Assembly (NCBI GenBank): GCA_964537035.1
Contig: CAZIAK010000004.1
Span: forward strand, 1 to 64,000
Length of the DNA: 64,000 bases
Direction: 5' to 3'
Origin: CAZIAK01 sp964537035
GTDB taxonomy: Bacteria > Planctomycetota > B15-G4
Part shown: in pieces, positions 26,095 to 34,785 of the stretch
How the letters are laid out: each line of letters begins with the position of its first letter
Numbering within the stretch: position 1 is the stretch's first letter
The notes under the pieces: generated by a model
Databases searched by the model: none
Seen by the model: only the letters and a program-made list of their open reading frames with translations
Told to the model about the DNA's origin: nothing
Position numbers and translations under genes: made by a program

Positions 26095-29000
26095 TCAGCG
26101 GGGAAGTTCGAAGCCCAGCTGACGCGCCAGCTCGGTGGCGGCCTCGCCCAGGGGACGGGGCAAGGTGATCTGACGCCAGGCGTCCGCCAGGCTGGGGTCG
26201 ATGGCGCCCCGGGCGAACAGGTGTGGGTCCCCCGGTCCGCCGAACATGCTGCCCTTGCCGTAGGGGTCGAGCACCGCGTCGTCGAAGGGCACGCCCAGGT
26301 GCGCGCACAGCCGGCCCAACACCGCAGCAGGATCACGGAGCAGCTCTTCGTAGCGCACCAGCTGAAAGCGCTCTGCACCCACCTCGTCGGCCAGGGCCAG
26401 GGAGTTGCGGCAGGCTTCGATCCAATAGCGCTCCGCCAGGGCGTACGAGTTGCCTTCGACCTGACGAATGCGGTCGAGGCGGTTGCGCACCATGGACTCG
26501 ATCACCGCGTAGGGGTGGCGCACGAGGCCGATGTACCGCGGCCGCTCGAACAGGTCTTCAGATCGCTGCAAGGTCGAGCGGCTCAAGGCGTAGGTCGGCG
26601 TCTTGTCCACCACCAGGCCCGGCCCCTCCTGCAGCAGGCGATAGACCTCGTAAATCGGAGCATCCCGAGCCACCAAGGCGTCCACCAGCTCGCCCGCCGT
26701 CTCTGCTGACAGGTCTCGCCGGGCCATCAACGCGCGCACCAGGCCCTCGCCGTAGAAACCGTGAAACGGGTCGGCCTGCCAGCTGCCCATGCCCTCGTTG
26801 TCGAGCAAGAACAGCTCCGGTGGACAGAACAACTCCGGGTGAGCAGAGAGCATGAGCCGCAGCAAGGTCGACCCTGACCGAGGCGCCGACAACAGAAAGA
26901 CCATGGAAGGATTGGGCGCGTCCGGCACGCGCCGGGGCTGCGCCCGCTCTGGCCTTGAAAAGCTCGCCGGATCGATGGCGCTGGCGGGAGCAGCCTCTTC
27001 GTGCGCCAACTGCTGCAGACGGTCCAGCTCGCCAGCCACCAACTCCACCAGGCCCGAGAGCGACGGGCGGCGGCGAACTTCGGAGGGGTAGATCGAGAGC
27101 CCCAGCTCCCCGTGCAAGACCGATGTCAGATGGCCCGCCAACAGGGTCTGGTCGAGCTCTGCCAGATCGCCCATGGACTCCAGCGCCGCTGCCGTCACAC
27201 CGGCCGCCAGCTGCAGCTGCTCACTCAGGTACGTGGTCAGCAGGCCCCGACGCTCTGCACCGCCCGACGCCAGCACTCGCTCGGCGAGGGGCAGCTCATC
27301 CGTCTCGGGGCCCTCGCCCTGGCTCGCCAGAATGGTGGACACCAGCCCTCCCATGGTGGGCTGCTCGAACAGGCCTCTCAGGGACAGGCCGGCGTCCGGG
27401 TAGTCCCGCGCCAGTCGAGCCAGGAGCTGGGTGGCCAGGAGCGAGTTGCCGCCCTGCTCGAAGAAACTGTCGCCCAGCTCCGCACGCTCCAGACCCAGCA
27501 GCTGTCTCCAGGCCGAGGCCACCACGCTGGTCACATCGTCGTGGGGCAGGTCTGCGTCGTGGGGCAGGTCTGCGTCGTGGGGCAGGCCTACGTCGTGGGG
27601 CAGGTCTGCGTCCCGTGTTGGCCCTGCATCCCTGGGCGACGCTGCGTCCCGAGGCTGCTTCGCTGCGGACGACGACTGCGACGCGGGTGTGGCGCCCGGC
27701 GTCGATGGCCGCGGCTCAGGCGCAGCACCGGCCCCGCGGTCATCCGACGCCGGTTGCGACCGCACCAGGCCTGGGTCGGGCTGCCCGCCATGGAACGCGC
27801 TGAGCCGCTGCGGCAACGGAGACGTCGACACCAGGACAGGGCTGTGCTCAGAAGCCAGGGCCCGCTGAAAGACCTCCACCCCCTCAGCGCAAGACAGACC
27901 GGCAGCCAGCACCTGCGCCTGTCGCTCACGGAGAGCGCGCGGGAGTTTCGCGTTCGCTGCCATGCCCACCTCTGCCCAGGTGTCCCAAGCGATGGACAGG
28001 AGACGGGCGCCAGGCCTGCCGGATTGCGCGACGGACAGGGCGTCCATGTAGGCGTTGGCAGCGACGTAGTCGGCCTGACCGATGCCGCCCAGCACCGTGG
28101 AGAGTGCGGAGCAGAGCACGATGAACTCGGCCTCGTCTCCGCACAGCTCGACCAGCACTTTGGTGCCCGACCACTTGGCGCGCAGAGCCTCGATGGGCGG
28201 CTCGCTTGCCGCCTCTGCAGAGAGACCCCGGCCCGGCACACCCGCTCCGTGGATCACGCCGTGCACCGCGCCGAAGCGTTCGTGCGCGGTACTGATCACA
28301 GACTCCATGGCGGGCCGATCAGCCACATCAGCAGCCAACACCAGCACCTCGGCGCCCAGGGACTCCAGCTCTTCTACGGCGAGAATGGCCCGGGCCGAGT
28401 CGCTCTTCGGATCACCCTTCTGGGCAGCCCACTGTTCGCGGGGAGGCAGGCCGGTGCGGCCCACGAGCACCAGCCGCGCGCGGCACGTCTCGGCCAGAAA
28501 GCGCGCCAGGGTCAGGCCCAATCCGCCCAGGCCGCCGGTGATCAGGTACACACCTTGCTGCCGCAGCCGATCCGCCGCCAGCTGACCAGACGCTGCATCC
28601 GCAGAGTCAGACATGACCTCGAAGCCAGGCAGCCAGCGATGGCCGCCGCGGCAGGCCACCAACGGCTCATGGGCTGGCCCGCACAGCTCGGCAGCCAGCT
28701 GGCTCAGCTGGGGTTCGGCGAGTTCGGCGCCCATGGGCTCACCATCAACTTGGCGAATGCTCAGCCGGCCTCGTTCCTGAGGCAGCACGCGACAGGCACC
28801 GATCACCGTGGCTCGATCGGGAGAGATCTCATCACCTGCCACGTCGTAGACGCCGCAGGTCACCACGGTCACATCCAGGCGACTGGCCTGGGCACCGAGC
28901 GCCGCCGTCAGATGGTGCAGGGCCATGAAGCCCTGGTCGAGGGCCGCTTGGTCCGAGAGTGTGTCGGCGGCAGCCAACCAGAGATGTGCCACGCGGACCG

Positions 29001-31770
29001 GCTGGCCCTCGACATCCAGTGCGGCGACCAGTTGCCAGAAGTCGTCGCGGCTCCCGGGATCCACGGTGAAGCTGCCGTCGCTCTGTCGCTCGAACGAGGC
29101 ACCGGGCCGCACCACGGTGAGTTCTGCGCTGCCTTCGATCAGGCGGCTCGCGAGACGCCCGACCCTCTGGCCTGGGCAAGCCATCAACAACCAGCGCACC
29201 TTCCCCATCGCCTCGGCCGTGGCAGAAGCAAGGGGAGGGACACGACGCCAGCTGGGCAGCGAGAGCCACTGGCCAGCGCCATGCCGAACCGGACCGGCTG
29301 CTTGCTGTGAACCGCTGTCGACCTGTGCACCCGACAACCAGTGACGCTCTCGTTCGAAAGGGTAGCTGGGCAGGGACACCCGACGTCTGCGAGCGCCCCC
29401 GCTGAACGACGACCAGTCGATGGCCACGCCCCGCCGCCATAGAGTCCCGACAGTCTCCAGCATGCCCCTGCGCGCCGTGGCCTCGTCACCTACGGGATGA
29501 AACGAGACCCCGTGGCTCTCTGTGCGACCACCCCGGGCCAACTCGATCAGCAGCCGATCGCCGCAAAACGTCCCCAGGCCTGCGCTGTCACGAGACACAG
29601 GCGACGCCTCCAGCTGCCCCAACCAGTAGGACGGATCTCGCGCATCCGCGGGAGTGATCCACTCGCTCTTGAGCGGGGAGGCAAAGGGAAACTCGGGCGG
29701 CTTGCGCGGCGCGCGGGTCGCCAGTTCGAGGAAGGCCGCCCCCAGAGCGTGCCGCTGCTCTGCAGACGACGCGTCGATCCAACGTCCGCGCAAGGCCGCC
29801 AGACCCAGGGCCGTCTCGAGACGAAACACCTGGGTGAGGCTGGCCGCCACGAGCTCGCCCACGCCGCTGCAGACGATCACCTCGGGGCGCAGACCCCAGT
29901 CCATGAGCAGCCGGGCCAGGGCGTAGGTCACCACGAACCCGGCGGGCTCCCCCAGGTGCGCGGGCACCGGCGCCCCATGCTGGCCCGCCGCGCCACCGAT
30001 CAGCAGCGCACGGAGATCGTCGTCGAGGTGAGGCGCGAGCAGCTCGCAGCAGCGGTCGAGCTGTTCGGCGAAGACCGGCTCGGCGTGATGCAGACCAACC
30101 CAGGCGCCGGGGGCCAGATCAACCGGCCCGAGGGCTGAGAAGGCCAGCGACGGTGAGGGGAGCCCGTGATCCGCCGCCGCTGGTTCTGGCACCGAGGAGC
30201 CTGCCGACGACAGATCGGCCACCAAGGCGCGCAACTGCACCACCGCGTCGGCCCGATCACGAGCGAGGCAGGCACGACGCAGATCGAAGACCTGGCGCCC
30301 CACTCGCAGGGTGTGGGCCACGTCCGCCAGTTCGACCGTGGGCGACTGCTCCAGATGTTCGGCCAACGCCTGGGCGCTCGCGGCCAAGGCTGTGGATGTG
30401 CGGGCCGAGAGCACGAGCAGCTGCCAGGCCTCCGAAGGCGTCGTGGGTTGCTGGGCCGGCGCCTCTTCGAGTACCACGTGGACGTTGGTCCCGCCCACGC
30501 CAAAGGAGCTGACCCCTGCACGGCGAGGTGACGCGCACCGCGGCCAAGGGCGCAGCTCTCCGTTGACGAAGAAGGGGCTGGCTGCGAAGTCGATCGCTGG
30601 GTTGGGCGCAGAGTAGTGCAGGCTTCTGGGCAGCTGACCGTGCTCAAGGGCCAGCACCGTCTTGATCAGGCCTGCCACTCCAGAGGCCGCGTCGAGATGA
30701 CCGACGTTGCCCTTCACCGAACCCAGGGCGCAAAAGCCCCGGCGCTCACTGGCGGTGCGAAAGGCCTGGCTCAGCGCGGCCACTTCCACGGGGTCGCCAA
30801 GAGCCGTGCCCGTGCCGTGAGCCTCGACATAGCCCACCGTGTCCGGGTCGACGCCAGCGAGGGCGAGAGCCTGGGCGATCACGGCGGCCTGGCGGTCGAC
30901 ACTGGGTGCAGTGAAGCCCAGCTTGTCGGAGCCATCGTTGTTCACCGCTGCACCGCGGATCACCGCCCGGATGTTGTCACCGTCGGCGAGAGCCTCTGGC
31001 AACCGCTTCAAGACGACCACGCCCAGCCCGCTGCCAAAGACTGTACCGCCAGCCGCGGCGTCGAAGGGTCGGCAATGGCCGTCTGGCGAGAGGATGCCTT
31101 CAGGGACGTAGCTGTAACCCCGCCGCTGAGGCGCGCGGATCGACACGCCTCCCGCCAGAGCCATGTCGCACTGCAGAGACTCGAGGGCCGACACAGCCTG
31201 GGCGATGGCCAGCAACGACGTGGAGCATCCACTCTGCACCGTGAAGCTGGGCCCGGTGAGATCGAGGTGGAACGCCACCCGGGTCGCCAAGAAGTCCTTG
31301 TCGCTGCCGAGCAAGGTGGTCAGGTCTTCGATGGCCCGGCCCGGCGACTGGCCCGCGCACACGTTGTTGAGCAGATAGGTGTTCAGCCCTTGCCCCGCGA
31401 AGACGCCCACCGTCTGCGACCGGGCGCCGCCATGGCCTGCGTCATCGAGGGCTGCCCAGGCGGCCTCCAAGAACAAGCGCTGTTGGGGATCAAGGGTCGC
31501 CGCCTCGCTCGGGGAGTAGCCGAAGAAGCTGGCGTCGAACTCGTCGACGCCAGCGAGCGGGGCGCCTGCCTTGACGTAGTGGGGCTGACTCAACACAGCC
31601 GGGTCTTCGCCGTCAGCCAACAGCTCGGCATCGCTGAAGGAGACCAGAGACTCCACGCCGTCGCAGAGGTTGCGCCAGAATGTCGAGAGGTCCCTCGCTC
31701 CGGGGAACCTGCCGGACATGCCAATCACTGCGATTCCCGTGGCGGCTCCCTCTGCTGGCGAGCCCGTCAT
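26095..31770 (-). CDS. PKS: KS-AT(degenerate)-KR-ACP-ACP(degenerate)-sulfotransferase
   Basis: This is a 1891-residue type I polyketide synthase. The start is ATG 31770 with GAGG five bases upstream; the open frame beyond it is antisense to the oxygenase gene. The KS is intact (SGCSTS Cys about 182, VEAHGTGT His about 318, KGNVGHLDA His about 358). The AT region (about 530-830) has SALGPVDL in place of the GQGSQ motif and CSGVGELVAA where GHSxGE should be, so the catalytic Ser is gone. The KR has TGGLGGLG (about 1076) and SALS...YVAAN catalytic residues. A hexapeptide-repeat linker precedes ACP1 (GGNSLL, Ser about 1443). A second carrier-like fold (about 1490-1565) lacks the pantetheine Ser. 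The C-terminal domain (about 1620-1885) is a PAPS sulfotransferase (SAPRSGSTLLRL). No thioesterase follows. An extender unit must come from elsewhere, or the module does not extend. Confidence 0.92.
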   Translation of the reverse strand: MTGSPAEGAATGIAVIGMSGRFPGARDLSTFWRNLCDGVESLVSFSDAELLADGEDPAVLSQPHYVKAGAPLAGVDEFDASFFGYSPSEAATLDPQQRLFLEAAWAALDDAGHGGARSQTVGVFAGQGLNTYLLNNVCAGQSPGRAIEDLTTLLGSDKDFLATRVAFHLDLTGPSFTVQSGCSTSLLAIAQAVSALESLQCDMALAGGVSIRAPQRRGYSYVPEGILSPDGHCRPFDAAAGGTVFGSGLGVVVLKRLPEALADGDNIRAVIRGAAVNNDGSDKLGFTAPSVDRQAAVIAQALALAGVDPDTVGYVEAHGTGTALGDPVEVAALSQAFRTASERRGFCALGSVKGNVGHLDAASGVAGLIKTVLALEHGQLPRSLHYSAPNPAIDFAASPFFVNGELRPWPRCASPRRAGVSSFGVGGTNVHVVLEEAPAQQPTTPSEAWQLLVLSARTSTALAASAQALAEHLEQSPTVELADVAHTLRVGRQVFDLRRACLARDRADAVVQLRALVADLSSAGSSVPEPAAADHGLPSPSLAFSALGPVDLAPGAWVGLHHAEPVFAEQLDRCCELLAPHLDDDLRALLIGGAAGQHGAPVPAHLGEPAGFVVTYALARLLMDWGLRPEVIVCSGVGELVAASLTQVFRLETALGLAALRGRWIDASSAEQRHALGAAFLELATRAPRKPPEFPFASPLKSEWITPADARDPSYWLGQLEASPVSRDSAGLGTFCGDRLLIELARGGRTESHGVSFHPVGDEATARRGMLETVGTLWRRGVAIDWSSFSGGARRRRVSLPSYPFERERHWLSGAQVDSGSQQAAGPVRHGAGQWLSLPSWRRVPPLASATAEAMGKVRWLLMACPGQRVGRLASRLIEGSAELTVVRPGASFERQSDGSFTVDPGSRDDFWQLVAALDVEGQPVRVAHLWLAAADTLSDQAALDQGFMALHHLTAALGAQASRLDVTVVTCGVYDVAGDEISPDRATVIGACRVLPQERGRLSIRQVDGEPMGAELAEPQLSQLAAELCGPAHEPLVACRGGHRWLPGFEVMSDSADAASGQLAADRLRQQGVYLITGGLGGLGLTLARFLAETCRARLVLVGRTGLPPREQWAAQKGDPKSDSARAILAVEELESLGAEVLVLAADVADRPAMESVISTAHERFGAVHGVIHGAGVPGRGLSAEAASEPPIEALRAKWSGTKVLVELCGDEAEFIVLCSALSTVLGGIGQADYVAANAYMDALSVAQSGRPGARLLSIAWDTWAEVGMAANAKLPRALRERQAQVLAAGLSCAEGVEVFQRALASEHSPVLVSTSPLPQRLSAFHGGQPDPGLVRSQPASDDRGAGAAPEPRPSTPGATPASQSSSAAKQPRDAASPRDAGPTRDADLPHDVGLPHDADLPHDADLPHDDVTSVVASAWRQLLGLERAELGDSFFEQGGNSLLATQLLARLARDYPDAGLSLRGLFEQPTMGGLVSTILASQGEGPETDELPLAERVLASGGAERRGLLTTYLSEQLQLAAGVTAAALESMGDLAELDQTLLAGHLTSVLHGELGLSIYPSEVRRRPSLSGLVELVAGELDRLQQLAHEEAAPASAIDPASFSRPERAQPRRVPDAPNPSMVFLLSAPRSGSTLLRLMLSAHPELFCPPELFLLDNEGMGSWQADPFHGFYGEGLVRALMARRDLSAETAGELVDALVARDAPIYEVYRLLQEGPGLVVDKTPTYALSRSTLQRSEDLFERPRYIGLVRHPYAVIESMVRNRLDRIRQVEGNSYALAERYWIEACRNSLALADEVGAERFQLVRYEELLRDPAAVLGRLCAHLGVPFDDAVLDPYGKGSMFGGPGDPHLFARGAIDPSLADAWRQITLPRPLGEAATELARQLGFELPR
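27538..27609. repeat. Four 18-bp tandem repeats in PKS inter-domain linker
   Basis: The unit GTCGTGGGGCAGGTCTGC is repeated four times head to tail (27538, 27556, 27574, 27592), the third with two changes. It continues as degenerate 18-mers to about 27663. On the minus strand it encodes hexapeptides of the type D-A-D-L-P-H between KR and ACP1, a flexible acidic/His linker. Such repeats can change copy number by slippage without breaking the frame. Confidence 0.85.
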
Positions 31771-31977
31771 CTCGGCCTCATAACGTCCGTAACTCCCGCT
31801 ATCCTGGTCGAATGCCGTGCCCGTGCAGAGCACCGAAGCATGACCGTGCATTGGTGGATCGTCAAGCTGGCGGGGAGAAGAGCCAGCCTGCCGAGGCGCC
31901 CGCCGCTGCCACCGAGGGCCGTGTACACTGGGCTCTGTCCGACAGCCGAGGCGGGCACCCCACCGGATGAGCTTGCC
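31771..31977. promoter_or_regulatory. Divergent intergenic region between PKS and TauD-like gene
   Basis: This 207-bp region separates the start of the PKS-CarA-NRPS-sulfotransferase unit (minus) from the 2-oxoglutarate oxygenase gene (plus). It must hold both promoters. I see the PKS ribosome-binding site (GAGG, five bases from the ATG) but no confident -35/-10 boxes or operator. Confidence 0.4.
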
Positions 31978-32868
31978 ATGCAGTCTCCCGCACTTCAGAT
32001 CACGCGACTGGACGCCCGCTTCGGAGCCCAGGTCACGGGCCTGGACGCGTCCGCGCCCACGACTCCCGAACAGATCGTCGAGCTCAAGAAGCTCGTGGCC
32101 GAACACGGCTTCGTGGTCCTCCCCGAACAGACCCTCGATGAAGGACAGCACGTGGCTTTCGCCGAGGGCTTCGGCGACACGGTGGTGCCCTGGCTCCACG
32201 CCGTCGAGCTGAACACCCTCGCGCGCATGAAAGAGCTGCCCGGGCGCCCGGGCTACACAGGGGTTCACGCCGGCGCGGTCTACTTCTGCAACGGCCCCGA
32301 CTATCGGGACGAACCGGACGACGGCTACCTGCAAGGGTGGCACGCCGACATGACCCACCTGCAGGTGCCGCTCAGCTACGCCACGCTCTACTCGCTCGAG
32401 GCCCCCGAGTACGGCTACGAGACCTGGTTCGCCAACCAGTACCTGGCCTACGAGGGGCTCGACGCCCAGACCCGCGCTCGAGTCGACAAGCTCTTCGTGG
32501 CCCACAGCTTCCAGCACGTGTTCCCCAACCTGGCCAAGGTCATCTGGCCCGTGGTGCTCGAGCACCCCATCTCAGGCCGGCGCGCCATCTACGGCATCCC
32601 CGGCGTGGCCGAGGCCACACCGCTCGATGTCTCCAAAGAAGAGGGCGACGCGCTGATGGAGAAGCTCAGCGCCCACCTCAACGCCGAGCGAGGCATCTAC
32701 AAGCACTCCTGGCGCAAGGGCGATCTGGTCATCTGGGACAACCGCTGCGTGCTGCACCGCCGCGGTCCACAGGCCAAGGGCCAGACCCGGGTGCTGCGGC
32801 GGGTCATGGCCAGCGACGGCGCCCCCGCCGACATCCGCCAGCACATGATGGGGCAGAGCGACTGCTGA
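31978..32868 (+). CDS. TauD/TfdA-family Fe(II)/2-oxoglutarate oxygenase
   Basis: This 296-residue non-heme iron oxygenase has the facial triad HxD at WHADMTH (His122, Asp124) and a distal His in DNRCVLHRR (His260). The 2-oxoglutarate-binding Arg follows in RVLRRVM (about 274-275). It is a single gene divergent from the PKS and convergent with the ligase-carrier gene, inside the cluster. TauD-like enzymes in beta-lactam and peptide clusters hydroxylate, desaturate or ring-expand intermediates. It is not the CarC-like member of this cluster, which lies at 36200-36991. The substrate is unknown. Confidence 0.88.
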   Translation: MQSPALQITRLDARFGAQVTGLDASAPTTPEQIVELKKLVAEHGFVVLPEQTLDEGQHVAFAEGFGDTVVPWLHAVELNTLARMKELPGRPGYTGVHAGAVYFCNGPDYRDEPDDGYLQGWHADMTHLQVPLSYATLYSLEAPEYGYETWFANQYLAYEGLDAQTRARVDKLFVAHSFQHVFPNLAKVIWPVVLEHPISGRRAIYGIPGVAEATPLDVSKEEGDALMEKLSAHLNAERGIYKHSWRKGDLVIWDNRCVLHRRGPQAKGQTRVLRRVMASDGAPADIRQHMMGQSDC

Positions 32869-32964
32869 TCGGGCCTGCTTGAGAGCTGAGCCTCCCGAGG
32901 CGTTCGCGATGAGACCATGGTGGCAGGCCGCAAGGCGCGCCGAGGGCGTCTGCCACTCCCCGCG

Positions 32965-34782
32965 CTACTCTCGCCGTCGGGAGCGCGCCTCTCTCTGCCG
33001 TCTTCCCAGCTCACGGGCTTCGTCCACCGCCGTGCTCTGGGGCGCGCCAGAGAGAAAGCTGGCCTGGGTCTCGACGGTGGGATAGCGAAACAGATCGACC
33101 ACCGAGAGTTCTCGATCGAAGCGACCTTGCAGCAGCTCAAGCAACTGCACCAGCCTGACCGAGTCACCGCCCAGGCTGGTGAAGCTGGAGCTGCGGCTGA
33201 CCTGATCGCAGCCGAGCGCCTCGCACCAAGCGGCAGCGACGTCTCGTTCGGCCGTGGTCGTCGGCAACACATCAGCGGCGATGGTCGGAGCCCCTCCAGC
33301 TGCTCCGGGCAGCTCGCCATAGCGCACCTTGCCCAAGGACGTGCGAGGCAGGGACTCCAGCAGGACCACCACCGAGGGCACCTTGAAGAGGGACAGCTCT
33401 TCAGCCACCCGCAGCTGTACGGCCTCTTCAGGGTGCTCGACAGATGGCGACGGAGCAGCCACCACGTAAGCCGCCACCCGCTCCACTCCCCGCTCGTCGG
33501 CCAGGGGAGCCACGGCGCACTCCGCCACCCAGGGCAAGGCGCCGATGACCCGTTCGATCTCACGAGGATCGGCCTTGGCTCCGTTCACGTTGATGAAGCT
33601 GCTGCGCCGCCCGACCACGTAGAGGTAGTCGTCGGCGTCGGCGCGCACCAGGTCGGCGGTGGCCATCCAACCGTCGGGGTCCTCCCCTGCCGTGGCACGT
33701 TCTCCGGCATGACCAGCGACCACTCGCCCCTTGGAGCGCAGCTGCAGCTCACCCACCCCGTTCTCGTCGGGATCGTCGACACGCCACTCGATGCCAGGCA
33801 GGACCCGCCCCACCGAGTCGAAGCGCACGGGCTCGTCTTCGTGCCAGTTCAGACAGACCACGCCGATCTCGGTCAGGCCGTAGCCCTGGCCGATCTTCAC
33901 CCCGAAACGCTGGGCGAAGGCGCGGGAGACCTGGGGCGCGAGAGCCGCGCTGCCGCACATGGGGATGCGCAGACAGCTCAGCGCGCCGGGTTCCGCGGGA
34001 AGATGCAGCAGCTGATCGTAGAACCGCGGCAAGGCGCTGAAGACCGTGATCTGCCCCTCGTCGATGGCCGCCGCGACCGCTGCCGGGTGGGCCGTCATGG
34101 GGTCCATGAGCACCAGCTCTGCGCCGGCGAGCAAGGTCGTCAGGGCGAGGCACTCGATGCCGTGACAATGACTCAGGGGCAGGATGCACAGGGTGCGGTC
34201 GTTCTCCTCCAGGCGCAGCGACGTGGTCAGGCTGCCCAGGCGATGGGCCAGACGGTCGTGGGGCACAAAGATGGGTTTGGGCTGGCCGGTCGAGCCCGAA
34301 CTCCAGAGCACCAGGGCCACGTCGTTCCGATCGTCAACGGGGCTGATCCGCTCGGCCTGCTCAGCAGCGTGCAGGGTCAGTGGCTCAACCAGGCTTCCCT
34401 CCGCGTTGAGCAGGCCGGACGACGACGAGAAGATCGATGTCGCCAGCTCACAGCGCTCCGACCCACGCACCTGGAGAAGCAGGCCCACGTCGAGACGGCT
34501 GGCACCATGCTCCAGCTCTGCGTCACTCCACAACACGTCGAGGAGCACCACCGGGCGGTGCGCGGCAAAGCAGGCGAGCACGGCCACCACGAAGGCCGGC
34601 TCGTTGCCCATGCGTACACCGATCATCGTCCCCCGCGCCGTGGCCGCCAAGGCCTGAGCAAGGTTGGCGACCCGATCTTCGAGGGCGGCGTAGGTGAGCA
34701 CCAGCTCTCCCCGGCGCACGCTGGGCCGATTGCGGCTGGTGACTCGCCCCGGCAAGATCTCTCTCACATCAACCGGCTGCAT
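32965..34782 (-). CDS. AMP-binding ligase fused to carrier protein (loading didomain)
   Basis: This 605-residue protein has an N-terminal ANL-superfamily adenylation domain, with P-loop-like WSSGSTGQPKP about residue 165, YGLTEIG about 320 and the A10-type Lys in RTSLGKVRYG. A C-terminal carrier domain follows, with the pantetheine Ser in SLGGDSVRL (about residue 541). It lacks a condensation domain, so it is a free-standing activation and loading unit for a carboxylic acid. It begins 3 bases after the CarB-like stop, which implies co-translation. One possibility is that it activates a carboxylate made by the CarB/CarA-like steps; an unrelated acyl or aryl starter is the alternative. The C-terminal tail is Arg-rich. 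Confidence 0.87.
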   Translation of the reverse strand: MQPVDVREILPGRVTSRNRPSVRRGELVLTYAALEDRVANLAQALAATARGTMIGVRMGNEPAFVVAVLACFAAHRPVVLLDVLWSDAELEHGASRLDVGLLLQVRGSERCELATSIFSSSSGLLNAEGSLVEPLTLHAAEQAERISPVDDRNDVALVLWSSGSTGQPKPIFVPHDRLAHRLGSLTTSLRLEENDRTLCILPLSHCHGIECLALTTLLAGAELVLMDPMTAHPAAVAAAIDEGQITVFSALPRFYDQLLHLPAEPGALSCLRIPMCGSAALAPQVSRAFAQRFGVKIGQGYGLTEIGVVCLNWHEDEPVRFDSVGRVLPGIEWRVDDPDENGVGELQLRSKGRVVAGHAGERATAGEDPDGWMATADLVRADADDYLYVVGRRSSFINVNGAKADPREIERVIGALPWVAECAVAPLADERGVERVAAYVVAAPSPSVEHPEEAVQLRVAEELSLFKVPSVVVLLESLPRTSLGKVRYGELPGAAGGAPTIAADVLPTTTAERDVAAAWCEALGCDQVSRSSSFTSLGGDSVRLVQLLELLQGRFDRELSVVDLFRYPTVETQASFLSGAPQSTAVDEARELGRRQREARSRRRE

Positions 34783-34785
34783 GAC

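Noticed and set aside
26085..26378. Longer N terminus for the CarA-like protein
   Set aside because: It overlaps the PKS sulfotransferase domain in another frame, is rich in Cys/Ser/Arg/Pro, and does not resemble the family; MPFLVLP at 26084 fits.
27538..27609. CRISPR array
   Set aside because: The repeats are directly adjacent 18-mers without spacers and lie in frame inside the PKS.
31771..32565. Upstream extension of the PKS reading frame (about 265 residues)
   Set aside because: It is antisense to the TauD-like gene, has His/Gly/Val-rich shadow composition, and ATG 31770 has a ribosome site followed immediately by the KS entry motif.
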